A stretch of 64,000 nt of DNA, taken from assembly GCA_016200045.1 (NCBI GenBank), contig JACQFN010000002.1:1-64000 (forward strand), given 5' to 3'. Below the pieces are notes generated by a model. The model was not told the DNA's origin. It saw only the letters and a list, made by a program, of their open reading frames with translations, and did no database searches. Source of the DNA: Nitrososphaerota archaeon. Lineage in GTDB: Archaea > Thermoproteota > Nitrososphaeria > Nitrososphaerales > Gagatemarchaeaceae. This document shows positions 8,105 through 17,310 of the stretch, in pieces (position 1 is the first letter of the stretch; each line of letters starts with the position of its first letter). The position numbers and the translations under genes were made by a program.

Positions 8105-10552
8105 TTGAGAGGTCACAAGGACCACGGGAGCGCCCTTCTGGCTGTCGGGCTTGTTCTCTGCTTCCTAATCTCTGTCGTTCTGAGTGGCATCCCAACGGCA
8201 TTCGCGGCGAAGAAGGTCACAGCCGCAGGGGTTCCCTACGCTCTCGGGCTGCAAGTCGTACCCTCCAAGCTTCCGTCAGACGGGGCGACGTACGCATCAC
8301 TGTTCGTCACGCTCCTTGACAGCACCTCTCGCCCTTCCATAGCGGCCTCCTACGTCTCAGTCTACCTGTCGTCATCTCAGGAAAACATAGCCACAGTCGT
8401 CCCGACCCTGATAATCCAGCCCGGGTCCAACTACGCAACTGCGAACATCACGACGACCGTGACCCCTGGCAACGCGGTCATAACGGCCTCATCTCCCGGC
8501 CTTCTCACTGCGTCCGTGGTGGCCTCCACGGCGGTACCCAGCGGCTTTCCTTCTCAACTCAAAGTCTTCCTGTCTCCGGCGACCGTACTCGCCCAGCCCA
8601 ACGTCCAAGGGTCATTGATCGTGGAGCTTTTGGACCAGAAAGGTCAACCTACGAAGTCGCCCACGGATATCATTGTCTCGCTGTCATCAAGCAACACGCG
8701 GGTGGTGAACGTCTCACAATCGTCCATCGTCCTCAAGGCTGGGAAGCTGGAAGTAGCCTCACTGTACACGTCTTCCTACATACCAGGCAAGGCCAGGATA
8801 ACGGCAGCATCTGCCGGCTTGGCCGCGGGCTCGGGGACCCTCACCGTCACCGGTCCTTCGCCTCAGATTCTCCATATGTACGCCCAACCCAACAAGATCC
8901 CTATTTCGACATCGGGGAAACTGTCGATAGTTCTCTCAGACTCGACTGGCAACCCGGCACGGGCCCCCAATGACATTACCGTTTACTTGAGCTCGACCAA
9001 CACGAGCGTCGCCAAGGTTCCGTCCTCTGTAGTGGTCCGCGGTGGAAGCATCTTGGTGGAGGCGCTCTTAAACACGACCGCCCACCCCGGGTCCGTGACG
9101 ATCACTGCTTCTTCGACAAATCTTGTGACGACCAGCACGACTCTAAGGTCTTTCGTGCCCGTCTTGACGCCTGCAAAACTGAAACTTGAGCTGTCCCCGC
9201 CAATCGTTCTTGCGGACGGAAGCAGCTACGACGCAGGAGTGTTGTCTCTTCAGAACTCCCTAGGGAGTCCAGCCGAGTCCGCTGCCGCGGTGACTGTCCA
9301 GCTCACCTCCTCCAACACCAAGGTCGGTACCGTCCCCCTGACCGTGACCTTTCCCCCGAACCGCAACTTTGTGAGGGTCGTCTTCTCAACAAGCTTTCTG
9401 TCGGGATCGACCGCAATCACGGCCTCAGGGAACAACTTGTTGACGGATCAAGTGTCGATATCCACCTTCGGACCGGTTCCTGTGAAACTCGCCCTGTCGG
9501 TATTGGCCTCGTCTAACAGCCTTCCCGCCGACGGACTAGCATACCAAGTCCTGCAGGTCGCATTGACAGACTCGGTAGGGGGGCCGGCGCCTGCTCCTGT
9601 CGACGTTTCCGTTCAACTCCTTTCAGCCTCATCGGGCGTAGTCTCGGTTGACTCGTCGATAACAATCCCGGCTGGTTCGTTTGCCGCCGTGGAAACGGTG
9701 TCGACGAGTCCACTGCCGGGCAAGAGCAACATCAGCTCCCTTGCCCAAGGCTTCTCCTCTGCCGGCGTCTCTATCACGACTCAGATTCCTGCCCCGTACA
9801 CTCTTGCTGGCCTCATCGCCCCGACTCCGAGCGTGCTCTCTGAAGTTGCGACCCCGCCAATGTTCGGCGTGCAACTCAGGGACTCCTTAGGCAATCCGAC
9901 TCGTGCGGCCCTGCCTACCCAAGTCCTTGTCACTTCATCGAACGCGAAGATGATTCCACTCCCGTTCATTCTGACCGTTCCACAGGGAGCGGATCACCTG
10001 CTGGTCCCGCTCAACGTCCCCGTGAATGGAACGACCATTCTAACGCTGTCTGCCCCCGGTTTGAAGACGTCCTCGGTGCACGTGGACATAAGAGGTCCGT
10101 CTCAGTCGGTCACTGTAACTCCCAAGACATCGAATATCTTCACTAATGGTTCCGTGAATCTTGTTGCCACAGTGAAAGTGGAAGGGCAGCCTATCTCGGG
10201 CGTGACCGTGTCTTGGAACGCCACCCTGGGGAGGCTTGACTCGAACACTTCTTTGACATCCACATTGGGGACAGCCACGAACGCCTTTCGGCCAACTCAG
10301 ACCGGTCTGGCGAAGATAACGGTCACGTTCAGCAGCCCTGCCATCGGAACAATAGTCTTGACGCCTACCGTCACCGTATCGGCGATTCCGCCAAGGGCTA
10401 CACCATCGCTCCTCCAAGTCTTGCTGGGCTATCTGATTTTCGTAGTCCCTGTCGTGGCCGTTGCGTTGGGAGTCTTCTTGTTCCTCCAGGTCAGGAAGCG
10501 TCGCCAGAAGGCCCGTGAGGAGCTCGAAGCGGGTTTCCAGACTCTCACGTAG
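8105..10552 (+). CDS. Large secreted/anchored protein with repeated Ig-like (invasin/BIG-type) domains and C-terminal TM
   Basis: TTG start gives signal peptide RGHKDHGSALLAVGLVLCFLISVVLSGIPTAFA; repeated units such as LADG..Y..L.V.L.DS.G.P..AP.DV.V.LSSSN..V; C-terminal TM plus KRRQK. Confidence 0.65.
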   Translation: MRGHKDHGSALLAVGLVLCFLISVVLSGIPTAFAAKKVTAAGVPYALGLQVVPSKLPSDGATYASLFVTLLDSTSRPSIAASYVSVYLSSSQENIATVVPTLIIQPGSNYATANITTTVTPGNAVITASSPGLLTASVVASTAVPSGFPSQLKVFLSPATVLAQPNVQGSLIVELLDQKGQPTKSPTDIIVSLSSSNTRVVNVSQSSIVLKAGKLEVASLYTSSYIPGKARITAASAGLAAGSGTLTVTGPSPQILHMYAQPNKIPISTSGKLSIVLSDSTGNPARAPNDITVYLSSTNTSVAKVPSSVVVRGGSILVEALLNTTAHPGSVTITASSTNLVTTSTTLRSFVPVLTPAKLKLELSPPIVLADGSSYDAGVLSLQNSLGSPAESAAAVTVQLTSSNTKVGTVPLTVTFPPNRNFVRVVFSTSFLSGSTAITASGNNLLTDQVSISTFGPVPVKLALSVLASSNSLPADGLAYQVLQVALTDSVGGPAPAPVDVSVQLLSASSGVVSVDSSITIPAGSFAAVETVSTSPLPGKSNISSLAQGFSSAGVSITTQIPAPYTLAGLIAPTPSVLSEVATPPMFGVQLRDSLGNPTRAALPTQVLVTSSNAKMIPLPFILTVPQGADHLLVPLNVPVNGTTILTLSAPGLKTSSVHVDIRGPSQSVTVTPKTSNIFTNGSVNLVATVKVEGQPISGVTVSWNATLGRLDSNTSLTSTLGTATNAFRPTQTGLAKITVTFSSPAIGTIVLTPTVTVSAIPPRATPSLLQVLLGYLIFVVPVVAVALGVFLFLQVRKRRQKAREELEAGFQTLT

Positions 10553-10626
10553 GCACCCTCTCCAACGAGTAGGGAAACGCCTCGCACCAAGAAGAATTGC
10601 CGATAAATAACCCATAAATATCGCCC

Positions 10627-11259
10627 GTGAGACAAAACTTTTTCCGCACTGAGAAATTGAAAGTTACCTTAGGCAATCAAAGGAAAGCAATCTCCGAGTT
10701 GATGGGGGCTCTCCTCACCATTGTCATCACTTTGACTGCCGGGACGGCTATGTTCGGATACGTTTACAGCCAACTGGGAGTGAGCGAGAGCCAGTTGGGC
10801 GGCGCCATAGGCGGGAACATCAATCAGCTTAGAGAGTCGTTCGTCATCCCGTATGCCAGTTTTCCCGTAGGTAGCCGTGGAAACATTACACTCGGAATCT
10901 ACAACAACGGGAGGGCTGCCTTGAACCTCACGACCGTTCGGGTGTCCGGCAACATATCTAGCGTTTCGGCCTGGCAGATAGGGTCGGTGACCTTCACCCA
11001 CGCGAATGTGGTCGTGGCCAGCAATTCAGGAAGCCAGCTGTGTTCCACCAGCACGAATGTGCAAGCCTACGAATTCCAGAACGGCTCCCCCCTGACGCTT
11101 GGGTCCGTCCTCTACCCATTGGGAAACTTCACGAACCTGAGACTTTCTATTCCGGATCTATGCGGGTTTGACTTCGGACTGGGGTCGTTTTCGATTCTTG
11201 CGATAGGGTCGAACGGTTACACGCTGGTCCGACCCATTCAGAACAACGGGACTGGATGA
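10627..11259 (+). CDS. Pilin-like protein A, cassette 2
   Basis: GTG start; QRKAISELMGALLTIVITLTAGTAMFGYVYSQLGVSESQ matches the cassette-1 A N-terminus. Confidence 0.7.
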   Translation: MRQNFFRTEKLKVTLGNQRKAISELMGALLTIVITLTAGTAMFGYVYSQLGVSESQLGGAIGGNINQLRESFVIPYASFPVGSRGNITLGIYNNGRAALNLTTVRVSGNISSVSAWQIGSVTFTHANVVVASNSGSQLCSTSTNVQAYEFQNGSPLTLGSVLYPLGNFTNLRLSIPDLCGFDFGLGSFSILAIGSNGYTLVRPIQNNGTG

Positions 11260-11263
11260 GGAC

Positions 11264-14200
11264 ATGAAGTTCAAGAGGTCCGTCTGGAAACGAAAGGCCA
11301 TTTCTGGGATCGTCGCGGGCATACTGTTCTTTGCCTTACTCTTCACCGCGGGCGTGGGCCTAGTCCTGTTCGTCAACGACCTGGTAGGCAAGTACCAACA
11401 GGCTCAGCAACAATACCAGTCCGATACCACTCAGCGAAACGCGGAGGCCGCCGCCCTTTCCACTTCGGGCACCGCTTCAATCTTCGTAAGCGTCAACAAC
11501 ACCGGCAGGGTCCCGTTCCAGATAGTGGGGGCCTTCATCACAAACAAGTCTGGGTCTTCGGTGTCCGGGGGTAGCGGGGTCCTACCCAGTCCCAGGGTTG
11601 TCCCAATGAACGTCGAATTCAATTCGTCCTACCCCTACTCGCTCGACATCTGGCCCGGACCGTCAAGCGTGAACATAAGCACTGGCTTTTCTCCAGAATC
11701 CGGAGCCCCGTACGCGGTCGGCATCGTCACAAAAGCTGGAAACGTCTTCTACGCGAGGTTTCCGAGCCAGACTCCCATCGGGTCTGCGGCACATTCCCCC
11801 GTCCTGGCTGAAATCGTGACAACGCTCAATGCAAGCTTCATATTCCCGGGACAGAGTGTCTTCGATCAGGCGACTCTAACCGGAGTCACTCCCGCAGCAG
11901 GAGGAACGGTGACCTACAACGTTTGGGGGCTGGGGGAACCCTGCTCGAGCTTGACGACCCCTGATGCGTCATTCATCGTCCCCGTGACAAACGGGACGGT
12001 CCCTCCGTCCCCAAGTCGGCTCTTCAACAACACCGGCTTCTACAGTTGGGACGCGTTCTACACTGGAGATTTGCAAAACGACAACGCGACTAGCGCCTGC
12101 GAACCTTTGGTGGTGACAGCAACGACTGGGATAATCACGCAGGTGATAACCACGCTCTCGGCGAGCGTGATCGTCCCTCCCGGCAGCGCGTTCGATCAAG
12201 CCACCCTCACGGGGGTCACCATCAACGCCGGAGGAAACCTCACCTACTACTATTTCGCCGATGGCACCTGCGGCTCGGGCCGGACGGCGGTGAACCAGGT
12301 GGCCGTCAGCTTTGGCGCGGCCCCGCGTTCCGACTCGGTCAATTTTCCCCTTTCAGGGCTTTACAGTTGGGATGCGGTCTACGTTGGCGACTCCAACAAC
12401 CCCGGGACGTTCACCAGCCCATGCGAGCCCTTGCTCGTCACTTCCTCCAACATCTTACCAGCCCTCGTCACTATTCTCTCATCAAGCGTCATTACCCCAG
12501 GAGACTCCGTCTATGACCAGGCGACCTTGACGGGAGCCACAAAGGGAGCAGGAGGGAGCGTCACCTTCTACTACTATGCCAGCAGTGGCATCTGCCTGGG
12601 TCTGGCTACGCAGATAGGTTCACCTGTAGGCGTCCTTAACGGCACGGTACAAGGCAACTCGGATCCGATAACCTTTAGTGCCTCTGGGTCGTATTCGTTC
12701 TATGCCGTCTACTCCGGGGACCCCAACAACAACCCAGCCACGAGCGCGTGCGAACCTCTCCTTGTGTCTCCCAAAGTTGTTCCGGGGCTTGTCACGACGC
12801 TGTCCTCCAACTTCCTGCTGCCGGGTGGGTCTGTGTTTGATCAGGCGACCCTGATCGGGGTTACGAGCGACGCAGGAGGCGACGTGAGCTACTACAGATA
12901 CGTTGCAAGCGGGACTTGTCAGGGCTCCAGAAGTTTGGTGAGCACCTCCTCGGTTAAGAGTGGAAAGGTTGACGCAAACTCAAGCGCCGTGGGCTACCCC
13001 GGTGCCGGGTCTTTCAGCTGGGCAGCCGTCTATTCGGGGGACTCGAACAACAATCCGAGCACCAGTGCATGTGAGCCCCTGTACGTGTCGCCGAATTTCA
13101 TACGCTCGATTACGACAACGCTTTCTGCAAATGTCATCAACCCCGGAGACTCGGTATCCGACCAAGCCAATCTTACTGGTGTGACCACGACAGCGGGCGG
13201 GACTGTCACATACTACAGGTACAGCAACGGAATCTGCACCACAGGCAAAACCCAGGTGTCACAGGTGACCGTCACCAACGCGGTCGTACCGAAATCCGGT
13301 TCTTTCGCTTTCGCCTCCGCTGGGACTTTCAGCTGGAGTGCAACGTACTCAGGGGACGGAAGCAACGCCGGGGCTTCGAGCCCCTGTGAGCCTTTACTGG
13401 TTGAGCCGCGATACGTGACTCAGATGGTGACGACGCTCTCCGGTTCCGTCGTAACGCCCGGGACCTCTGTGTTCGACCAGGCCAGCCTGTCCGGAGTGAC
13501 TACGACGGCGGGCGGCACGGTGACATACTACAGATACTCTAACGGGGTCTGCGGTTCAGGACAGACGCAGGTCGGGTCTGTGAAGTCGGTGAGCGGCGGA
13601 AGCGCCCCAATTTCAGACACATTCACGTTCGGATCCTCGGGAGTCTTCAGCTGGAACGCCGTATACAGCGGAGACGCGAACAACGCAGGGGTGACAAGCC
13701 CATGTGAACCTCTTCTTGTGACCAATGTCAACTACATCGTATCGGTCATCACAACCCTCTCGTCGAGCTCCGTCGTTCCCAGCACTGCCGTCTACGACCA
13801 GGCGACGTTGACGGGCGTTACGACCTCTGCAGGGGGGACGATGACCTACTACAGGTTCACTGACTCCGCCTGCACAACGGGTCAGACTCAAGTGGGAGCG
13901 GTGAAGACAGTCGCGAGCGGGATAGCCCCGAAATCTGACTCCTTCACTTTCACTACGGCCGGATCATACAGCTGGGATGCGGTCTACTCTGGAGACTCGA
14001 ACAACGCAGCGGCCACCAGCGCATGCGAGCCTCTGACGGTCTCTCACACATTCATACCAGCGTTTACGACGACTCTTTCCGCCAATGTAATCAGCCCAGG
14101 AGGTTCGGTCTACGACCAGGCAAGCCTCGAGGGCGTCACGAGTGATGCAGGGGGGACTGTGACTTACTACAGGTACACTAACGGTCTATGCTCCACCGGG

Positions 14201-15463
14201 CAAGTCACGGTCGCTACGGTGGCGGTGACCAATGGAATCGCGCCATCTTCTTCGTCTGCCACCTACCCAACTGCAGGATCTTTCTCCTGGAAGGCGACGT
14301 ACTCCGGCGACGCGAACAACAACGCCGCGAACAGCCCCTGCGAACCTCTCCTTGTGGAAGCACCCCCCTGCGGCACCAGTGCAGTCTGCTCCTCTTCGAA
14401 CAGCCTAACCACTCAGGGAATCGGCTTCATCGGTTTCAATTTCGACCACTTCATTGTCTACGATTTGGGGTCGTGCGATGTATTTTCGTTCTCCGTGGCA
14501 CACCAAGGTTGTCCCTCACCACTCACCACTCCTTCACTAGCCACTAACCAATACTCAGGATACTTCGTGAAACCCCAACAACACTTCGAGGTGTTCATAG
14601 GTCTGCTTACTAACGTCGACCCGAGCGGCCGCACGCTAATCTTGATACCTCCTACTGTCACCGGCGTCGGAGGAGGAAGCGAGCGAAGCACGGGAGGTGC
14701 TGCCTTCATCGAGTTCGCTGAGCCAAAGACAGGTGGCGGCACAATCGCCGCATGGTCATACGGACTCGTGGTCCCTGTTAACGAAACCGGGAGCGGAGGA
14801 GGTAGTTGCCCGGCATCGGGAACCTGCATCGAGCCTTTGAGAACAAGCGGAGGTGTATCTCTGAACAGAGGCGGAGTCGCCCTGCCACCGATCACTTGCT
14901 ATGATGGTGCAGGGGGAACGGGCAACATTGTGGCGTGCGGTAGCTCTACAGCAGTGTCGTTCGTCACCCATCCGACGTGGGTGTATTTTGCTGCCGCATA
15001 CCAGGAAACTGCCAACAATGCGGAGCCGGGGGCAGGGGGAAGCTCCGCTTGCACAAGCCCATGTGCGGTGGGTAACTTCTTCTATCTTCAAGGAATAATC
15101 GGGGGCAACGTATATGGGCAGAACATCCCATTCTCAATCACTCTGTGGTCGACGCAGACGCTAACAACGACAGCACTATCATGCTCTCCCTCGACACAGG
15201 CTCACGGCTCCACAGTGACTTGCACCGCCACCGTTACTGGCACAACCCCGACCGGAACAGTCACTTTCTCAACGTCCCAAGCAACCGGAACGACTTGGAG
15301 CCCAACGTCCGCCACCTGCACTCTCGCTCTGAGCGGGGGCGTCTACAAGTGTTCGGTCACCTATACCCAGAGTGTTGCGGGCACACCGACAATAACCGCG
15401 TCCTACACCGGCGACGCCAGCAACACCGCAAGTGGAGTCACGAGCACGGTGACGTTCACGTGA
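11264..15463 (+). CDS. Giant pilin-like adhesin (pilin B, cassette 2) with eight ~107-aa Ig-like repeats
   Basis: 1399 aa; KAISGIVAGILFFALLFTAGVGLVLFVND N-terminus; eight repeats with consensus ITTLSxxVxxPGxSVYDQATLTGVTxxAGGTVTYYRYxxGxC...AGxFSWxAVYSGDxNNxxxxSxCEPLLV; C-terminal Ig-like domain. Confidence 0.75.
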   Translation: MKFKRSVWKRKAISGIVAGILFFALLFTAGVGLVLFVNDLVGKYQQAQQQYQSDTTQRNAEAAALSTSGTASIFVSVNNTGRVPFQIVGAFITNKSGSSVSGGSGVLPSPRVVPMNVEFNSSYPYSLDIWPGPSSVNISTGFSPESGAPYAVGIVTKAGNVFYARFPSQTPIGSAAHSPVLAEIVTTLNASFIFPGQSVFDQATLTGVTPAAGGTVTYNVWGLGEPCSSLTTPDASFIVPVTNGTVPPSPSRLFNNTGFYSWDAFYTGDLQNDNATSACEPLVVTATTGIITQVITTLSASVIVPPGSAFDQATLTGVTINAGGNLTYYYFADGTCGSGRTAVNQVAVSFGAAPRSDSVNFPLSGLYSWDAVYVGDSNNPGTFTSPCEPLLVTSSNILPALVTILSSSVITPGDSVYDQATLTGATKGAGGSVTFYYYASSGICLGLATQIGSPVGVLNGTVQGNSDPITFSASGSYSFYAVYSGDPNNNPATSACEPLLVSPKVVPGLVTTLSSNFLLPGGSVFDQATLIGVTSDAGGDVSYYRYVASGTCQGSRSLVSTSSVKSGKVDANSSAVGYPGAGSFSWAAVYSGDSNNNPSTSACEPLYVSPNFIRSITTTLSANVINPGDSVSDQANLTGVTTTAGGTVTYYRYSNGICTTGKTQVSQVTVTNAVVPKSGSFAFASAGTFSWSATYSGDGSNAGASSPCEPLLVEPRYVTQMVTTLSGSVVTPGTSVFDQASLSGVTTTAGGTVTYYRYSNGVCGSGQTQVGSVKSVSGGSAPISDTFTFGSSGVFSWNAVYSGDANNAGVTSPCEPLLVTNVNYIVSVITTLSSSSVVPSTAVYDQATLTGVTTSAGGTMTYYRFTDSACTTGQTQVGAVKTVASGIAPKSDSFTFTTAGSYSWDAVYSGDSNNAAATSACEPLTVSHTFIPAFTTTLSANVISPGGSVYDQASLEGVTSDAGGTVTYYRYTNGLCSTGQVTVATVAVTNGIAPSSSSATYPTAGSFSWKATYSGDANNNAANSPCEPLLVEAPPCGTSAVCSSSNSLTTQGIGFIGFNFDHFIVYDLGSCDVFSFSVAHQGCPSPLTTPSLATNQYSGYFVKPQQHFEVFIGLLTNVDPSGRTLILIPPTVTGVGGGSERSTGGAAFIEFAEPKTGGGTIAAWSYGLVVPVNETGSGGGSCPASGTCIEPLRTSGGVSLNRGGVALPPITCYDGAGGTGNIVACGSSTAVSFVTHPTWVYFAAAYQETANNAEPGAGGSSACTSPCAVGNFFYLQGIIGGNVYGQNIPFSITLWSTQTLTTTALSCSPSTQAHGSTVTCTATVTGTTPTGTVTFSTSQATGTTWSPTSATCTLALSGGVYKCSVTYTQSVAGTPTITASYTGDASNTASGVTSTVTFT
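11801..14356 (+). repeat. Eight in-frame ~107-aa (~320-nt) Ig-like repeats within the giant pilin-like protein
   Basis: Manual alignment of eight units, each ending S(A/P)CEPLxV and each with two cysteines. Confidence 0.8.
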
Positions 15464-15591
15464 CATCGGAATCAGGGACCCGCGATGCACCCCATGAGGA
15501 ACGGATCCAAGTCACTCTTATATGCGAGAATAGGCTAGACAAGCTCGAAGCGGGAGATTTGGAATTTCATTCAACGCGGGGATCCGGGTAA

Positions 15592-17310
15592 TTGTCCAAG
15601 ACCAAAGAAGGCCCACCTTCTGATGCTTCTTCGCAGGGATTCGAGACAGGCGAGGGCCCAGCGCACCCACCGCAGCAGACGACTCAGCCCACGCAGGCCC
15701 CAAGCACTTCCGAGGTGAAGAAACAGCAAGAGAAGCTGTCATCGCTCCTCAGAAAGACAAACCTTCGCTTCCCCATGACTGGAACCAAGATTCCCTCCGC
15801 CTGGCGCGTCCTGGAAAGGTACCCGGTGAACAGCCCTTTCGCGTATGCCGAAGTCTCTGAAAGTCCCCTCGGGGTCAAGAAGTACTTCCTAGACGAAGTT
15901 CCGCTGTCGAAGGCCGAGGCCGGGATTTACTCGTACATTTTGGATACCCTGGAGACAGAGCTTACGGTGCCTCGGGCCGAAGTAAACCCTCGTCAGTACT
16001 TCTCAGAACAGGCACGACGAATAGTCTTGAAGTACAGCATAAGAGTCCCTGCAACCTCTTGGTCCAAGATCATATATTTCGCGGAAAGAGACCTGGTGGG
16101 TTTCGGGGTATTGGACGGGCCGTTGAAGGATCCCCAGATAGAAGACATTTCCCTCGACGGGTCCAACAGGCCGATATTCATCTACCACAAGGGCCACGAG
16201 ACGCTGGAAACGAATGTCACGATACCTAACGACGAGGCGCTCGACAACATAGTCACCCGGCTCTCCCACATGGCAGGGAAGCACGTGTCGACTGCATTTC
16301 CCATCGTCCAAGGAACCCTCCCAGGAAGGCACAGACTCATTGCGACCTTCCGCAGAGAGGTGTCTCCGATGGGAAGCAGTGCGACCATCAGGAAGTTCAG
16401 GGAGGACCCTCTCACCATCATTGACATGCTCAACCTGAATCTGGTCGACCACAAGATTGCGGCCTATACCTGGCTGCTGATGCAGAACAGGTCAACAGCC
16501 ATAGTTGTCGGAGCGACAGGAGCGGGAAAGACCACTTTGCTAAATGCAATATTGACTCTCACTCGCCTGACCACAAAGCTCGTCACGATTGAGGAGGTCC
16601 AAGAGATCAACGTGCCGCATCAGAACTGGACGCCTTTGGTTTCGAGGGAGAGTTATGCCGCCACGGAAGAGAAGGCAGGTGAAGTCGACCTCTTCGAGCT
16701 CGTGAAGGCCGCCATGAGAATGAGGCCCGACATCCTCGTGGTTGGAGAGGTGAGAGGGCAGGAGGCGTATGTTCTCTTCCAGGCAATCAGCACCGGCCAC
16801 GGTGGCTTGTGCACCTTGCATGCCGACGATGAAACGTCGGCAGTTCAGAGGCTCCTCTCAGCACCCATGGACGTACCTGCCGCCTTCTTGCCGTTCCTCG
16901 ACATCATCTTCGTGGTAAGGCGGATCTCTATCCCTACGCCATCGGGTGGGTTCAAGTCAATCCGAAGAGTGATTTCCGTCGACGAGATCGTTAGTGCGAC
17001 CCAGTTTGAGAAGGTCTTCAAGTGGGATGCAAGAACCGACTCGTTCAAGTCATCGAACCTCGAGAAGAGCCCGAGGATTCAGAGGCTCGCAAGAGATGGC
17101 GGCTTCGAGGCGAGTCAGCTTGTTCAGGAGATTGACCGTAGGGCGCTGGTGTTGAAATGGATTCAGCAGAAGGGAATCAGGAATTTCAAAGAGGTCGCTC
17201 CGATTCTGGACTTCTATGTGACACGACCTGAAGAGACGTATCAAAGGGCTCTGGCTGAAGTAAACGCGATGGGAGCACATGCTCCAACCATTCAAGAGAT
17301 TCAGAAATGA
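15592..17310 (+). CDS. Type IV pilus/archaellum-like assembly ATPase (FlaI/TadA/GspE family)
   Basis: Walker A IVVGATGAGKTTLLNAIL; MRPDILVVGEVRGQEAYVLFQAISTGHGGLCTLHADD; TTG start. Confidence 0.92.
   Translation: MSKTKEGPPSDASSQGFETGEGPAHPPQQTTQPTQAPSTSEVKKQQEKLSSLLRKTNLRFPMTGTKIPSAWRVLERYPVNSPFAYAEVSESPLGVKKYFLDEVPLSKAEAGIYSYILDTLETELTVPRAEVNPRQYFSEQARRIVLKYSIRVPATSWSKIIYFAERDLVGFGVLDGPLKDPQIEDISLDGSNRPIFIYHKGHETLETNVTIPNDEALDNIVTRLSHMAGKHVSTAFPIVQGTLPGRHRLIATFRREVSPMGSSATIRKFREDPLTIIDMLNLNLVDHKIAAYTWLLMQNRSTAIVVGATGAGKTTLLNAILTLTRLTTKLVTIEEVQEINVPHQNWTPLVSRESYAATEEKAGEVDLFELVKAAMRMRPDILVVGEVRGQEAYVLFQAISTGHGGLCTLHADDETSAVQRLLSAPMDVPAAFLPFLDIIFVVRRISIPTPSGGFKSIRRVISVDEIVSATQFEKVFKWDARTDSFKSSNLEKSPRIQRLARDGGFEASQLVQEIDRRALVLKWIQQKGIRNFKEVAPILDFYVTRPEETYQRALAEVNAMGAHAPTIQEIQK

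Noticed and set aside
11801-14356. DNA tandem repeat or mobile repeat
   Set aside because: Units are diverged at nucleotide level but conserved as protein; best explained as Ig-like domains.
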